From assembly GCA_052038315.1 (NCBI GenBank), contig JBQGCF010000064.1, positions 6,402 to 70,401 on the forward strand: a stretch of 64,000 bases of DNA. The letters are read 5' to 3'. A program made the position numbers and the translations under genes. The notes beneath the pieces are model-generated. The model ran no database searches. It saw only the letters and a program-made list of their open reading frames with translations, and was not told where the DNA came from. This DNA comes from Iamia sp052038315. Lineage in GTDB: Bacteria; Actinomycetota; Acidimicrobiia; Acidimicrobiales; Iamiaceae. This document shows positions 31,400 to 39,646 of this stretch, in pieces; position 1 is the first letter of the stretch, and each line of letters opens with the position of its first letter.

Positions 31400-33298
31400 A
31401 TGGCATCCACGCTCAAGCGGGCCCTCGTCGGGCGGCCGCTGGCGTCCAGCGACGAGGAGCACCAGCGCCTGGGCAAGCCCACGGCGCTGGCCGTGTTCGC
31501 CTCCGACGCCATCTCGTCGACGGCCTACGCCACCCAGGAGATGCTCTTCATCCTGATGGGGGCGGTGATGTTCCCGGCGTCGCACCGCTACCTCGTGCCC
31601 ATCGCCATCGCCGCCTGCGTGCTGCTGGCCATCGTCGCCATCAGCTACAGCCAGACGATCCACGCCTACCCCAACGGGGGCGGCGCCTACATCGTCAGCC
31701 GGGAGAACATCAGCCCGGTGGCCGGCCTGGTCGCCGGCGCCTCGCTCCTCGTCGACTACACGCTCACCGTCGCCGTCTCGATCTCGGCCGGCGTGCTGGC
31801 CATCGGCTCGGCCTTCCACTTCAACGACGAGCCGGCCCTGCGGGTCGGGCTCGCCCTCGTCTTCCTCGCCATCCTCACCATCGGGAACCTGCGGGGCGTG
31901 AAGGAGTCGGGCAAGGTCTTCGCCGTCCCGACCTACTTCTACGTGGTCCTGCTCGGCGTGCTGCTCGTCGTCGGGCTGGGCAAGGTCTTCCTCGGCGGCG
32001 ACGACCACCAGATCGACACCGAGCGCAACCGCGAGGTGGTGGCCGAGTTCGCCGAGAGCGACCTGACCCAGACGGCCGGGCTCTTCATCATCCTCAAGGC
32101 CTTCTCGTCCGGGGCGGTGGTGCTGTCGGGCGTGGAGGCCATCTCCAACGGGGTGCCCGCCTTCCGCAAGCCCGAGAGCCGCCACGCCAGCCAGACGCTC
32201 GGGATGATGGCGGGCATCCTCGCCGTCGGCTTCCTCGGCATCTCGATCCTGGCCCACCACTACAAGCCGGTGGTCGACGAGGACGGCCAGACGGTGCTGG
32301 CCCAGCTGGCCGCGGCCGTCTTCGGCGACGGGTCGATCCTCTTCTACGGGCTGCAGTTCGGGACCTTCGCCATCCTGATCCTGGCCGCCAACACCGCCTA
32401 CGCCGACTTCCCCCGTCTCAGCTCGATCATCGCCCGCGACGGCTACCTGCCCCGCCAGCTGGCCACCCGCGGCGACCGGCTCGTCTTCTCCAACGGGATC
32501 CTGATCCTGGCGGCCATGGCCGGTGTGCTGATCACGGTCTTCCGGGCCGAGGTGACCCTGCTGATCCCGCTCTACGCGGTGGGTGTGTTCACCGGCTTCA
32601 CGCTGAGCCAGGCCGGGATGGTGCGCCACCACCTGCGGCTGCGCGAGCCGCGCTGGCAGCGGGGCCTGGCCATCAACGTGGTCGGCTGCATCGCCACCGG
32701 GATCGTGCTGGTGGTCGTGGTGTCGTCGAAGTTCACCGACGGGGCGTGGATCCCGGCGGTGGTGATCCCGGCGATCGTCGTCGGCTTCCGGGCGATCCAC
32801 CGCCACTACGCCAAGGTCGACCGGGCCCTGGCGGTGCCCGCCGGCTACCGGGCCCGGCGCCGCACCCACACCGTCGTCGTCCTGGTCGGCCGGGTCACCA
32901 AGGGCTCGCTGGAGGCGATCGCCTACGCCCGCTCGCTCAACCCCGATCGGCTCCTGGCCGTCACCGTGGTGGCCGACGCCGAGCAGCAGGACCGCATCAC
33001 CCGCGAGTGGGCCGAGCACGAGGTCCCCGTCGAGCTCCGCACCCTGTACTCCCCCTATCGCGAGCTCTCACGGCCCATCATGAGGTTCGTGGAGGAGTAC
33101 GACGCCGAGGTGACCGACGACTTCATGACCGTCGTCCTGCCCGAGTTCGTGCTCGACCACTGGTACTCGCAGATCCTGCACAACCAGAGCGCGCTGGTGC
33201 TGCGCACCCGGCTGCGGGCCCGGCCCAACACGGTGGTCACGTCGGTGCCCTTCCACCTCCGCGGCGAGCAGGTCGAGGTCGGCGGCGCCGAGGGATGA
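31400..33298 (+). CDS. APC-superfamily permease, KimA-like potassium importer
   Basis: A 632-residue membrane protein with about twelve hydrophobic helices and a soluble C-terminal domain of about 150 residues. The opening FASDAISSTAYATQEML matches the KimA (YdaO) group of the APC superfamily. From the ATG at 31400, Asp36 and Tyr43 fall at the numbers I recall for ion-binding residues of Bacillus subtilis KimA. VDYTLTV supplies Asp119 and Tyr120. GGAGG overlaps an upstream GTG, so the ATG at 31400 is the better start; TAGGCT near 31370 may be the -10 box. The divergent TrkA pair suggests potassium transport. The equivalent mycobacterial gene is Rv2690c. The α/β-hydrolase gene overlaps its stop. 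Confidence 0.85.
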   Translation: MASTLKRALVGRPLASSDEEHQRLGKPTALAVFASDAISSTAYATQEMLFILMGAVMFPASHRYLVPIAIAACVLLAIVAISYSQTIHAYPNGGGAYIVSRENISPVAGLVAGASLLVDYTLTVAVSISAGVLAIGSAFHFNDEPALRVGLALVFLAILTIGNLRGVKESGKVFAVPTYFYVVLLGVLLVVGLGKVFLGGDDHQIDTERNREVVAEFAESDLTQTAGLFIILKAFSSGAVVLSGVEAISNGVPAFRKPESRHASQTLGMMAGILAVGFLGISILAHHYKPVVDEDGQTVLAQLAAAVFGDGSILFYGLQFGTFAILILAANTAYADFPRLSSIIARDGYLPRQLATRGDRLVFSNGILILAAMAGVLITVFRAEVTLLIPLYAVGVFTGFTLSQAGMVRHHLRLREPRWQRGLAINVVGCIATGIVLVVVVSSKFTDGAWIPAVVIPAIVVGFRAIHRHYAKVDRALAVPAGYRARRRTHTVVVLVGRVTKGSLEAIAYARSLNPDRLLAVTVVADAEQQDRITREWAEHEVPVELRTLYSPYRELSRPIMRFVEEYDAEVTDDFMTVVLPEFVLDHWYSQILHNQSALVLRTRLRARPNTVVTSVPFHLRGEQVEVGGAEG

Positions 33299-34197
33299 CC
33301 GACCTCTCCCGGCGGGCCGTCCTGGGCCTGGCCGTGGCCGGTGCGGCGTGGGCCGCGGTGGGCTGCGGTGGCGACGACGGCGAGGACGACGACGCGGCCC
33401 GGCCCGAGCGCCCGGCCGGTGAGGAGGACGGGGTGGACGTGATCGCCTACGGCGACGAGGCCGACCTCCAGCGGGGCGCCCTGTCGCTCCCCGAGGGCGA
33501 GGGCCCCCACCCGGTGGTGGTGCTGCTCCACGGCGGCTTCTGGCGGGCCGAGTACGACCGGCGGCTGATGGACCCGCTCGCCGAGGCGGTGGTGGCCGAG
33601 GGCTGGGCGGCGTGGAACGTCGACTACCGCCCCGTGGGCGAGGGCGGGGGCTGGCCCACGACCTTCACCGACGTGGCCGCGGCCGTCGACCACCTCGACG
33701 CCCTGGCCGAGGAGCACCCGCTCGACCTGGACCGGGTCGCGGTGGTCGGCCACTCGGCCGGTGGCACCCTCGCCCTCTGGTCGGCGGCCCGGTCCGGGCT
33801 GCCGGGCGACGCCCCCGGCGCCAACCCGATCGTCGTCCCCGCCGCCGTCGTGTCGCAGGCCGGGGTGGCCAACCTGGCCGCCGGCTCGCTCGAGCGGCTG
33901 GGCCGCGGCGCCGTCGACGACCTGATGGGCGGCTCGGCCACCACCGTCGGCTCCCGCTACGGGCTGGCCTCGCCCATCGAGCGGCTGCCGCTCGGCGTGC
34001 CGTCCCTCCTCGTCCACGGCGGCGACGACACCATCGTCCCGCCGGTGCAGTCCGAGACCTTCCGGGACCGGGCCGTCGACGCCGGCGACGACGCCACGGC
34101 CCGCATCCTCGACGGGGTCGACCACTTCGCGGTCATCGACCCCGCCCACGAGGCGTGGGAGCTCGTCGTCGAGTGGGTTCACGAGCAGTTCGCCTAG
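33295..34197 (+). CDS. Exported alpha/beta hydrolase lipoprotein
   Basis: A 300-residue protein with an Arg-Arg signal (DLSRRAVLGLAVAGAAWAA) ending in a lipobox-like AVGC, so possibly a Tat lipoprotein. The alpha/beta-hydrolase domain has the oxyanion region HGGFWRAEYDRR, the nucleophile elbow GHSAGG, a late Asp in HGGDDTIVPP, and His in DGVDHFAV. This resembles carboxylesterase or prolyl-oligopeptidase-like hydrolases (BD-FAE type). The ATG overlaps the permease stop (ATGA), so it is co-translated with the KimA-like gene. The reason for that coupling is unknown. Confidence 0.85.
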   Translation: MTDLSRRAVLGLAVAGAAWAAVGCGGDDGEDDDAARPERPAGEEDGVDVIAYGDEADLQRGALSLPEGEGPHPVVVLLHGGFWRAEYDRRLMDPLAEAVVAEGWAAWNVDYRPVGEGGGWPTTFTDVAAAVDHLDALAEEHPLDLDRVAVVGHSAGGTLALWSAARSGLPGDAPGANPIVVPAAVVSQAGVANLAAGSLERLGRGAVDDLMGGSATTVGSRYGLASPIERLPLGVPSLLVHGGDDTIVPPVQSETFRDRAVDAGDDATARILDGVDHFAVIDPAHEAWELVVEWVHEQFA

Positions 34198-34227
34198 CCT
34201 TCTCCCCGGGGGAGGGAGGACAGGGGA

Positions 34228-35517
34228 GTGAGAGTGCTGGGGAGCAGGGGGGACGCGGGCCGCGAGGTGCCCGACCGCGCCGCCGTGGCCGTGCCGCGCC
34301 ACGGCCGGGTGCTGGTCGTGAGCGACCTCCACCTCGTGAGCCGGGCCGGCGAGGGGTCGCGGCGGGCCACCGAGGCGATCGCCGCCGCCGTCGCCGGCTG
34401 GAGCGGCCCCGGCGTGGTCGTGCTGGCCGGCGACTGCTTCGAGCTGCTGGCCGAGCCGCACCTCGACCCGGGCCTGGCCCTCGACGCCCACCCCGCGCTC
34501 ACCTCCGCCCTGGCCGGCTTCACCGGTCCCGACCGCCACGTCGTCGTCCTGCCCGGCAACCACGACGGCGCCCTGGCCTGGCACGGCTCGGCCATCGCCA
34601 CCGTGCGGGAGCGGCTCGGCGCCACCCTCGCACTGGGGCTCGACCTCGACCTCGACTGCGCCGCCGGGCCTCGCCGGGTGCGGGTCGAGCACGGCCACCA
34701 GCTCGACCCGGCCAACGCCTTCGTCGACCCCCGCGACCCGGCCGAGACGCCCCTCGGCCACCACGTCGTGCAGGACCTCCTCCCGCAGGTCGACGGGCTG
34801 ACCCTCCGGCCGTGGGGCCAGGGCCTGGGCCTCATCGCCGACCCCCTCGACCTGCCGGCGCTGCTCGGCTCCCGCCTGCTCTACCGGCAGCTCCTGCCCG
34901 TGCTGGCGCTGGCCGCGGTGCCCTTCGCTGCCGCCGCCGGGCTGGCCCTGTCCGCCCTGGCCGGTGCCCCGACCGCAGCCGCCGCGATCGTCGCCGCCGT
35001 CGTCGGCCTGGTCCTCGCCGTGGCGATCGTCGGCGGTGCCGCCTTCTGGGGCGGGGTCGGCTGGCGGGCCTTCCGAGGCTGGTCGCCCGACATGGGCGGG
35101 GGTGCCGAGCCCGGCAACGAGGCCGCCCACCGCCGGGCCGACGCCCTGGCCGCCGAGGGCATCGCCGCCTACGTCACCGGCCACACCCACATCCCCGAGC
35201 TGAGCGACCGGGGGCCGGTCGTCTACGCCAACCCCGGCTGCGGGGGCGGGCTGCTCCACCGGCGCCCCGGGCGGGGGCCGCTGCCGGCCGCCCACGTCGT
35301 GGCCCGGCACGTCTCGTGGGTCGAGGTCGAGGCCGGCGCCGAGCTGGTGGCCCGGCTGGTCTGGGGCCACGAGGAGGCGCCCGGCGCCACGCGGGCCGAG
35401 CGCTGGCTGACCCGTCCGGCGCCGCCGGCCCCGGTCGTGCCCACGGTGGTGGCCACCGTCGAGCGCCGGCCCGAGCCGGAGCCGCTCAGGCCGGTGGCGT
35501 CGTCGCCAGGGGGCTGA
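34228..35517 (+). CDS. Metallophosphoesterase with internal membrane segment
   Basis: A 429-residue calcineurin-like phosphoesterase. Metal-binding motifs appear in order: VVSDLHLVSR (near residue 32), VVLAGDCFEL, LPGNHDGAL, RVEHGHQLDP and, much later, VTGHTHIPEL. Between the last two, a region of about 100 residues includes two hydrophobic stretches (PVLALAAVPFAAAAGLALSAL and IVAAVVGLVLAVAIVGG, the first quoted without its flanks). The final His motif follows them. The domain is thus split by a membrane hairpin or lid. A Pro-rich tail ends the protein. GGAGGGAGGA upstream supports the GTG start. The last 32 bp overlap a convergent lipoprotein gene. Confidence 0.85.
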   Translation: MRVLGSRGDAGREVPDRAAVAVPRHGRVLVVSDLHLVSRAGEGSRRATEAIAAAVAGWSGPGVVVLAGDCFELLAEPHLDPGLALDAHPALTSALAGFTGPDRHVVVLPGNHDGALAWHGSAIATVRERLGATLALGLDLDLDCAAGPRRVRVEHGHQLDPANAFVDPRDPAETPLGHHVVQDLLPQVDGLTLRPWGQGLGLIADPLDLPALLGSRLLYRQLLPVLALAAVPFAAAAGLALSALAGAPTAAAAIVAAVVGLVLAVAIVGGAAFWGGVGWRAFRGWSPDMGGGAEPGNEAAHRRADALAAEGIAAYVTGHTHIPELSDRGPVVYANPGCGGGLLHRRPGRGPLPAAHVVARHVSWVEVEAGAELVARLVWGHEEAPGATRAERWLTRPAPPAPVVPTVVATVERRPEPEPLRPVASSPGG

Positions 35518-36301
35518 CGGCGGCCACCGCCGCGGCCAGGAACTGCTGGAGCTCGGCCTCGGTCGGCGCCGGGGTCAGCTCCTGGCCGTCGGCCCAGAAG
35601 CTCTGGGCGTTGAGGGCCACGACCAGCGTGCCGACCCGGGCCAGGGCCCACGCCGCCGTCTGGCCGTTGGTCGCCGTCTCCTCGGTGCGGGAGTAGGCCA
35701 CGCTGGCGTCGCCGATCGTGTCCCAGCCCAGGCGGTTGACCGGCGAGGCGCCGCTGCTGCACTCGTCGACCGCGGCCTGGGCCACGGCCAGCTGGGCCTC
35801 GGCATCGGCCAGCGGTGCCACGACCAGCATCACCCGGGTGCTCTGGTCGGGCCGCTCGTAGCGGGCCAGGGCCCCACCGGCGGCGGCGCCCTCGTAGACG
35901 ATCGGGGCCAGCGGGCTGGCCACCGCGCTGCCGTCGCAGACGGGGGCGGGGGCGCCGGCCGCCCCGGTCGGCGCGGTGGTGCGGGACCACTCGCCGGCGC
36001 CCAGGGGCTCGGCGCCGGGCAGGGCCGCCTCCAGCTCCTCGGCGGTGGGGACGACGGCCGCCGGCGCCGTCGTGGTCGTCGTCGTGCTGGTGGTCGTCGT
36101 CTCCGGCTCGGGCTCGGTGGTGGTCGTCGTCGTGGTGGTCGTCTCGGGCTCGGTGATCTTCGGCTGCTCGGTCGTCGTGGCCGACAGCTCGATGCCACCG
36201 CTGCCGGTGGCCACCGGCTCCGGGTCGTCCTTGGAGCACGACGCCACGGCCAGGAGGGTGAGGGCGACGAGCACGGTGCGGGGGAGGGATCGTCGGTCCA
36301 T
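35486..36301 (-). CDS. Lipoprotein with Thr/Glu-rich linker and PknH-like sensor-type domain
   Basis: A 271-residue lipoprotein: signal TVLVALTLLAVASCSKDD, then a linker of about 60 residues dominated by Thr runs and Glu-Pro. The C-terminal domain begins at PTAEELEAALPGAEPLG. That domain, with VVAPLADAEAQLAVAQAAVDEC and VGTLVVALNAQSFWADG, resembles extracellular sensor-like domains of mycobacterial lipoproteins and PknH, with two Cys that could form a disulfide. Assignment to that family is tentative. The 3' end overlaps the phosphoesterase gene by 32 bp on the other strand. Confidence 0.7.
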   Translation of the reverse strand: MDRRSLPRTVLVALTLLAVASCSKDDPEPVATGSGGIELSATTTEQPKITEPETTTTTTTTTEPEPETTTTSTTTTTTAPAAVVPTAEELEAALPGAEPLGAGEWSRTTAPTGAAGAPAPVCDGSAVASPLAPIVYEGAAAGGALARYERPDQSTRVMLVVAPLADAEAQLAVAQAAVDECSSGASPVNRLGWDTIGDASVAYSRTEETATNGQTAAWALARVGTLVVALNAQSFWADGQELTPAPTEAELQQFLAAAVAAVSPLATTPPA

Positions 36302-36341
36302 GGGGGAACGGATCGGCCGTCGAGGTGCCAGCATGAGGGCC

Positions 36342-37058
36342 ATGGCCGACGACCGCCTCTACTTCCGCCAGCTGCTCGCCGGGATGGACGTCGCCGAGGA
36401 CGACCGCATCGCCCAGCAGATGGTCAACTTCGTCTACCTCGTGGGCGACCGCGAGACGGGCGAGGCGGTCGCCGTGGACCTGGCCTACGACGTCCCCGGC
36501 ATCCTCGACCTGCTGGAGGCCGACGGCATGCGCCTGACCGGCACGCTGGCCACCCACTACCACCCCGACCACGTGGGCGGGAGCCTGATGGGGAACCCCA
36601 TCGCCGGCATCGCCGAGCTGCTCGACCGCACCGACGTGCCCGTCCACGTCCAGGCCGACGAGGTCGAGTGGGTCACCAAGGCCACCGGGGTCGGCGCCGA
36701 CCACCTCGTCGGCCACGCCAGCGGCGACACGGTCATGGTCGGCGAGATCCCGATCACCCTGATCCACACGCCGGGCCACACCCCCGGCAGCCAGTGCTTC
36801 CTGGTCGAGGGGAAGCTGCTCGGCGGCGACACCCTCTTCCTCGACGGCTGCGGCCGCACCGACCTGCCCGGCAGCGACCCGGAGCAGATGTACCTGTCGC
36901 GCACCCAGCGGCTGAGCCAGGTGCCCGACGACGCCGTCCTGTACCCCGGTCACCTCTACTCCGAGAAGCCCGCCGCGGCGATGGGCGAGGTCCGCCAGCG
37001 GAACGTCGTGTTCCGCCCGCAGACCCAGGAGCAGTGGATGATGATGTTCGCCCGCTGA
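36342..37058 (+). CDS. MBL-fold metallo-hydrolase (glyoxalase II/ETHE1-like)
   Basis: A 238-residue metallo-beta-lactamase-fold enzyme. The metal motif THYHPDHVGG is complete, followed by HTPGHTPGSQCFLVEG, LGGDTLFLDGCGRTDLPGSD and YPGHLYSEKP. These are the features of persulfide dioxygenase/glyoxalase II-like enzymes. The ATG at 36342 is preferred; another in-frame ATG lies at 36333. The dienelactone hydrolase-like gene begins 18 nt after the stop, so both may be in one transcript. The substrate is not known. Confidence 0.85.
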   Translation: MADDRLYFRQLLAGMDVAEDDRIAQQMVNFVYLVGDRETGEAVAVDLAYDVPGILDLLEADGMRLTGTLATHYHPDHVGGSLMGNPIAGIAELLDRTDVPVHVQADEVEWVTKATGVGADHLVGHASGDTVMVGEIPITLIHTPGHTPGSQCFLVEGKLLGGDTLFLDGCGRTDLPGSDPEQMYLSRTQRLSQVPDDAVLYPGHLYSEKPAAAMGEVRQRNVVFRPQTQEQWMMMFAR

Positions 37059-37075
37059 TCCCCCCTGGAGCCCGT

Positions 37076-37792
37076 GTGACCGATCCCGTCGAGCCCGCCA
37101 CCACCCTGTCCGTCGAGCTCGACGGCGGCGCCATGGACCTGCCCGTGTGGCTGCCCCCGTCGGGGAGCGGGCCGGGCATCGTCCTGGTCCAGGAGATCTT
37201 CGGGGTCGGCGAGTGGATCCGGGCGGTGGCCACCGAGCTGGCCGCCGAGGGCTACGTCGTCGGCGCCCCCGACCTCTACTGGCGGATCGAGCCCGGCTGG
37301 GCCGCGGCCCACGACGAGGAGGGGCTGGGCCAGGCCTACGAGATGGTCGGCCGGCTCGACGTCCCCGGCGCGGTGGGCGACACCGTCGCCGCCCTCACGA
37401 CCCTGGGCGAGCACGAGGCCGTCACCGGTGGCGTCGCCGTCCTCGGCTACTGCCTGGGCGGCACCATCGCCTGGCTGGCCGCCGCCCAGGGCGATCCGGC
37501 GGCGTGCGTCTCGTACTACGGCTCGGGCGTGGCCGACGCCGCCGAGCTGGTCGCCTCGATCACCTGCCCCGCGCTCCTCCACTTCGGCGGGGCCGACCCC
37601 TTCATCTCGGCCGAGCAGGTCGCGGTGGTGGGCGCTGCGGTCGACACCGTCGAGCACGTCGAGCTGGTCGTCCACGGCGGCGCCGGCCACGCCTTCGAGA
37701 ACGACCGGGCCGCCCAGTTCCACGACCCCGCCGCCACCGCCGTCAGCCGCGCCCAGACCTTGGAGTTCCTGAGGACGCACCTGCCCGGTTAG
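37076..37792 (+). CDS. Dienelactone hydrolase family protein
   Basis: A 238-residue alpha/beta hydrolase of the dienelactone hydrolase type with a Cys nucleophile. The elbow is LGYCLGG, the acid is in HFGGADPFIS, and the His is in GGAGHAFEN. The N-terminal VLVQEIFGVGEWIRAVA is typical and supplies the Glu that arms the Cys in this family. Members open lactone rings in aromatic degradation, but many act on other esters. The 3' end overlaps the ABC transporter gene by 4 bp, convergent. Confidence 0.9.
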   Translation: MTDPVEPATTLSVELDGGAMDLPVWLPPSGSGPGIVLVQEIFGVGEWIRAVATELAAEGYVVGAPDLYWRIEPGWAAAHDEEGLGQAYEMVGRLDVPGAVGDTVAALTTLGEHEAVTGGVAVLGYCLGGTIAWLAAAQGDPAACVSYYGSGVADAAELVASITCPALLHFGGADPFISAEQVAVVGAAVDTVEHVELVVHGGAGHAFENDRAAQFHDPAATAVSRAQTLEFLRTHLPG

Positions 37793-39624
37793 TCGACCGG
37801 GGCGGAGCTCGCCTCTCCGGTCTGGACGCGCCAGAGGGCGGCGTAGAGACCGGCGGCGGCGACGAGGTCGTCGTGGGTGCCCGACTCGACGACCCGGCCG
37901 CGCTCCAGGACGTGGATGCGGTCGGCGTGGCGCACGGTCGACAGGCGATGGGCGATGACGACGACGCTGCGGTCGCGGCCGACCGCCTCCAGCGAGCGCT
38001 GGATCGCGGCCTCGGTCTCGTTGTCGACCGCCGAGGTGGCCTCGTCGAGCACGAGGATCCGGGGGTCGCGGAGGATGGCCCGGGCGATCGACAGGCGTTG
38101 GCGCTGCCCGCCCGACAGCTTCTGGCCCCGCTCGCCGACGATGGTGTCGTAGCCCCGGGGGAGGCCCTGCACGAAGTCGTCGGCCTCGGCGAGCCGGCAG
38201 GCGGCGACCACGTCCTCGAGCGGGGCGTCGGGCCGGCCGTAGGCCACGTTCTCCCGCACGGTGCCCTGGAAGAGGAAGACGTCCTGGCCGACGTAGCCCA
38301 TGGCGCCGCGCAGCGCCGGGAAGGTGAGGTCGCGGACGTCGACGCCGTCGAGGCGGATCGCCCCGGCGGTCGGCTCGTACAGCCGCAGGAGGAGCTTGAC
38401 GACGGTGGACTTGCCGGCGCCGGTCGAGCCGACGATGGCGTGGGTCTCGCCCGCCGGGACGTGGAGGTCGAAGCCCCGCAGGACGGGAGAGCCGTCGCCA
38501 TAGGCGAAGTCGACGGCGTCGAAGCGGATCTCGCCCCGGCCGTCGGCCGGCAGGGTGGCGGCGCCGGGCGTGATGGTGGGCTGCACGGCGAGGAGGTCGA
38601 GGATGCGCCGGGTCGAGGCCATGGCCCGCTGGTAGAGGTCGAAGGTCTCGCCCAGGCGGGTCAGCGGCCACAGCAGCCGCTGGGTCATGTAGACGAGCAC
38701 CGAGAAGATGCCGATGTTGAGGTCGCCCCGCAGCGCGGCCCGGCCGCCGACGATCAGGGTGGCGGTGAAGGCCACCAGGATCGCCATGCGGATGATGGGG
38801 ATGAAGGCCGACGACAGGCGGATCGCCTCGCCGTTGGCCTCCCGGTAGCCCTGGCTGGCCGCCTCGACCCGGGCCACCTCGCGGCGCTCGGCGGTGAAGG
38901 CCCGGATGGTCGCGATGCCCGAGAGGTTGCCGGCCAGCAGCCCGCCGACGTCGGCTGCGGCCTGGCGGACCTTGGCGTAGCGGGGCTCCAGCCGGCGCTG
39001 GAAGAGGATCGAGCCCCAGATGATCACCGGGATGGGCACGAAGGCGAACAGGCCCAGCTCGGGGGCGGCGACGAAGAACACGGCACCGACGAAGACCACG
39101 TTGACGAAGGTGGCCAGGATGTCGATGGCGCCGATGTCGAGGAAGCGCTCGAGCTGGTTGACGTCGTCGTTGAGGATCGACAGCAGCCCGCCGGTGGACT
39201 GGTCCTCGAACCAGGCCAGCTCCAGGTCCTGGACGTGGGCGTAGGCGTCCATCCGGGCCTCGTGCTCGATCGTCTGGGCCAGGTTGCGCCACAGCAGGTG
39301 GGCGACCCAGTCCGAGCCCGACTCGACCAGCCACACCAGCACGTTGACCACCGCCAGGGCGGTGAGCTGGCCGGTCAGGCTCTCGATGCCGAGGACCTCG
39401 CCGACGAGCGACTCCTTCCGGCGGACCACCACGTCGACCGCCGCCCCGATGAGCAGCTCGGGCATGACGTCGGCCAGCTTGTTGAGCACGGTGACGGCGA
39501 TGGCCGCCACGACCTGGCGCCGGTGCCCCCGGGCGTAGGCCCACAGCCGTCGCAGCGGGCTGTGGCCGGCGTCGGCGACGGGGACGCGTTGCTGGCCCGG
39601 TCGCCTCGCTGCGCTCGTCTCCAC
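37789..39624 (-). CDS. ABC transporter, fused membrane and ATPase domains (exporter type)
   Basis: A 611-residue half-transporter. Six membrane helices occupy about residues 35-330, including LELAWFEDQSTGGLLSILND, a coupling region typical of lipid and drug exporters. The ATPase has Walker A VGSTGAGKST, a Q-loop in VGQDVFLFQGTV, signature LSGGQRQRLSIARA, Walker B ILVLDEATSAVD and the H-loop IAHRLSTV. It probably works as a homodimer. The substrate is unknown. The GTG start at 39624 matches TATGGT 6 nt upstream. Codons 3-7 carry a copy of the 13-mer repeat CTCGCTGCGCTCG on the plus strand. Confidence 0.93.
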   Translation of the reverse strand: METSAARRPGQQRVPVADAGHSPLRRLWAYARGHRRQVVAAIAVTVLNKLADVMPELLIGAAVDVVVRRKESLVGEVLGIESLTGQLTALAVVNVLVWLVESGSDWVAHLLWRNLAQTIEHEARMDAYAHVQDLELAWFEDQSTGGLLSILNDDVNQLERFLDIGAIDILATFVNVVFVGAVFFVAAPELGLFAFVPIPVIIWGSILFQRRLEPRYAKVRQAAADVGGLLAGNLSGIATIRAFTAERREVARVEAASQGYREANGEAIRLSSAFIPIIRMAILVAFTATLIVGGRAALRGDLNIGIFSVLVYMTQRLLWPLTRLGETFDLYQRAMASTRRILDLLAVQPTITPGAATLPADGRGEIRFDAVDFAYGDGSPVLRGFDLHVPAGETHAIVGSTGAGKSTVVKLLLRLYEPTAGAIRLDGVDVRDLTFPALRGAMGYVGQDVFLFQGTVRENVAYGRPDAPLEDVVAACRLAEADDFVQGLPRGYDTIVGERGQKLSGGQRQRLSIARAILRDPRILVLDEATSAVDNETEAAIQRSLEAVGRDRSVVVIAHRLSTVRHADRIHVLERGRVVESGTHDDLVAAAGLYAALWRVQTGEASSAPVD

Positions 39625-39636
39625 CCCGGAACCATA
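39625..39636 (-). promoter_or_regulatory. Candidate leaderless -10 element of the ABC transporter gene
   Basis: On the minus strand TATGGT (39636-39631) is followed by 6 nt and the GTG at 39624. Confidence 0.55.
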
Positions 39637-39646
39637 CGGAGACGGG

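Noticed and set aside
33298..34228. Mobile element or transposase remnants
   Set aside because: No transposase, integrase or terminal repeats with target duplications were seen here or elsewhere in the window.
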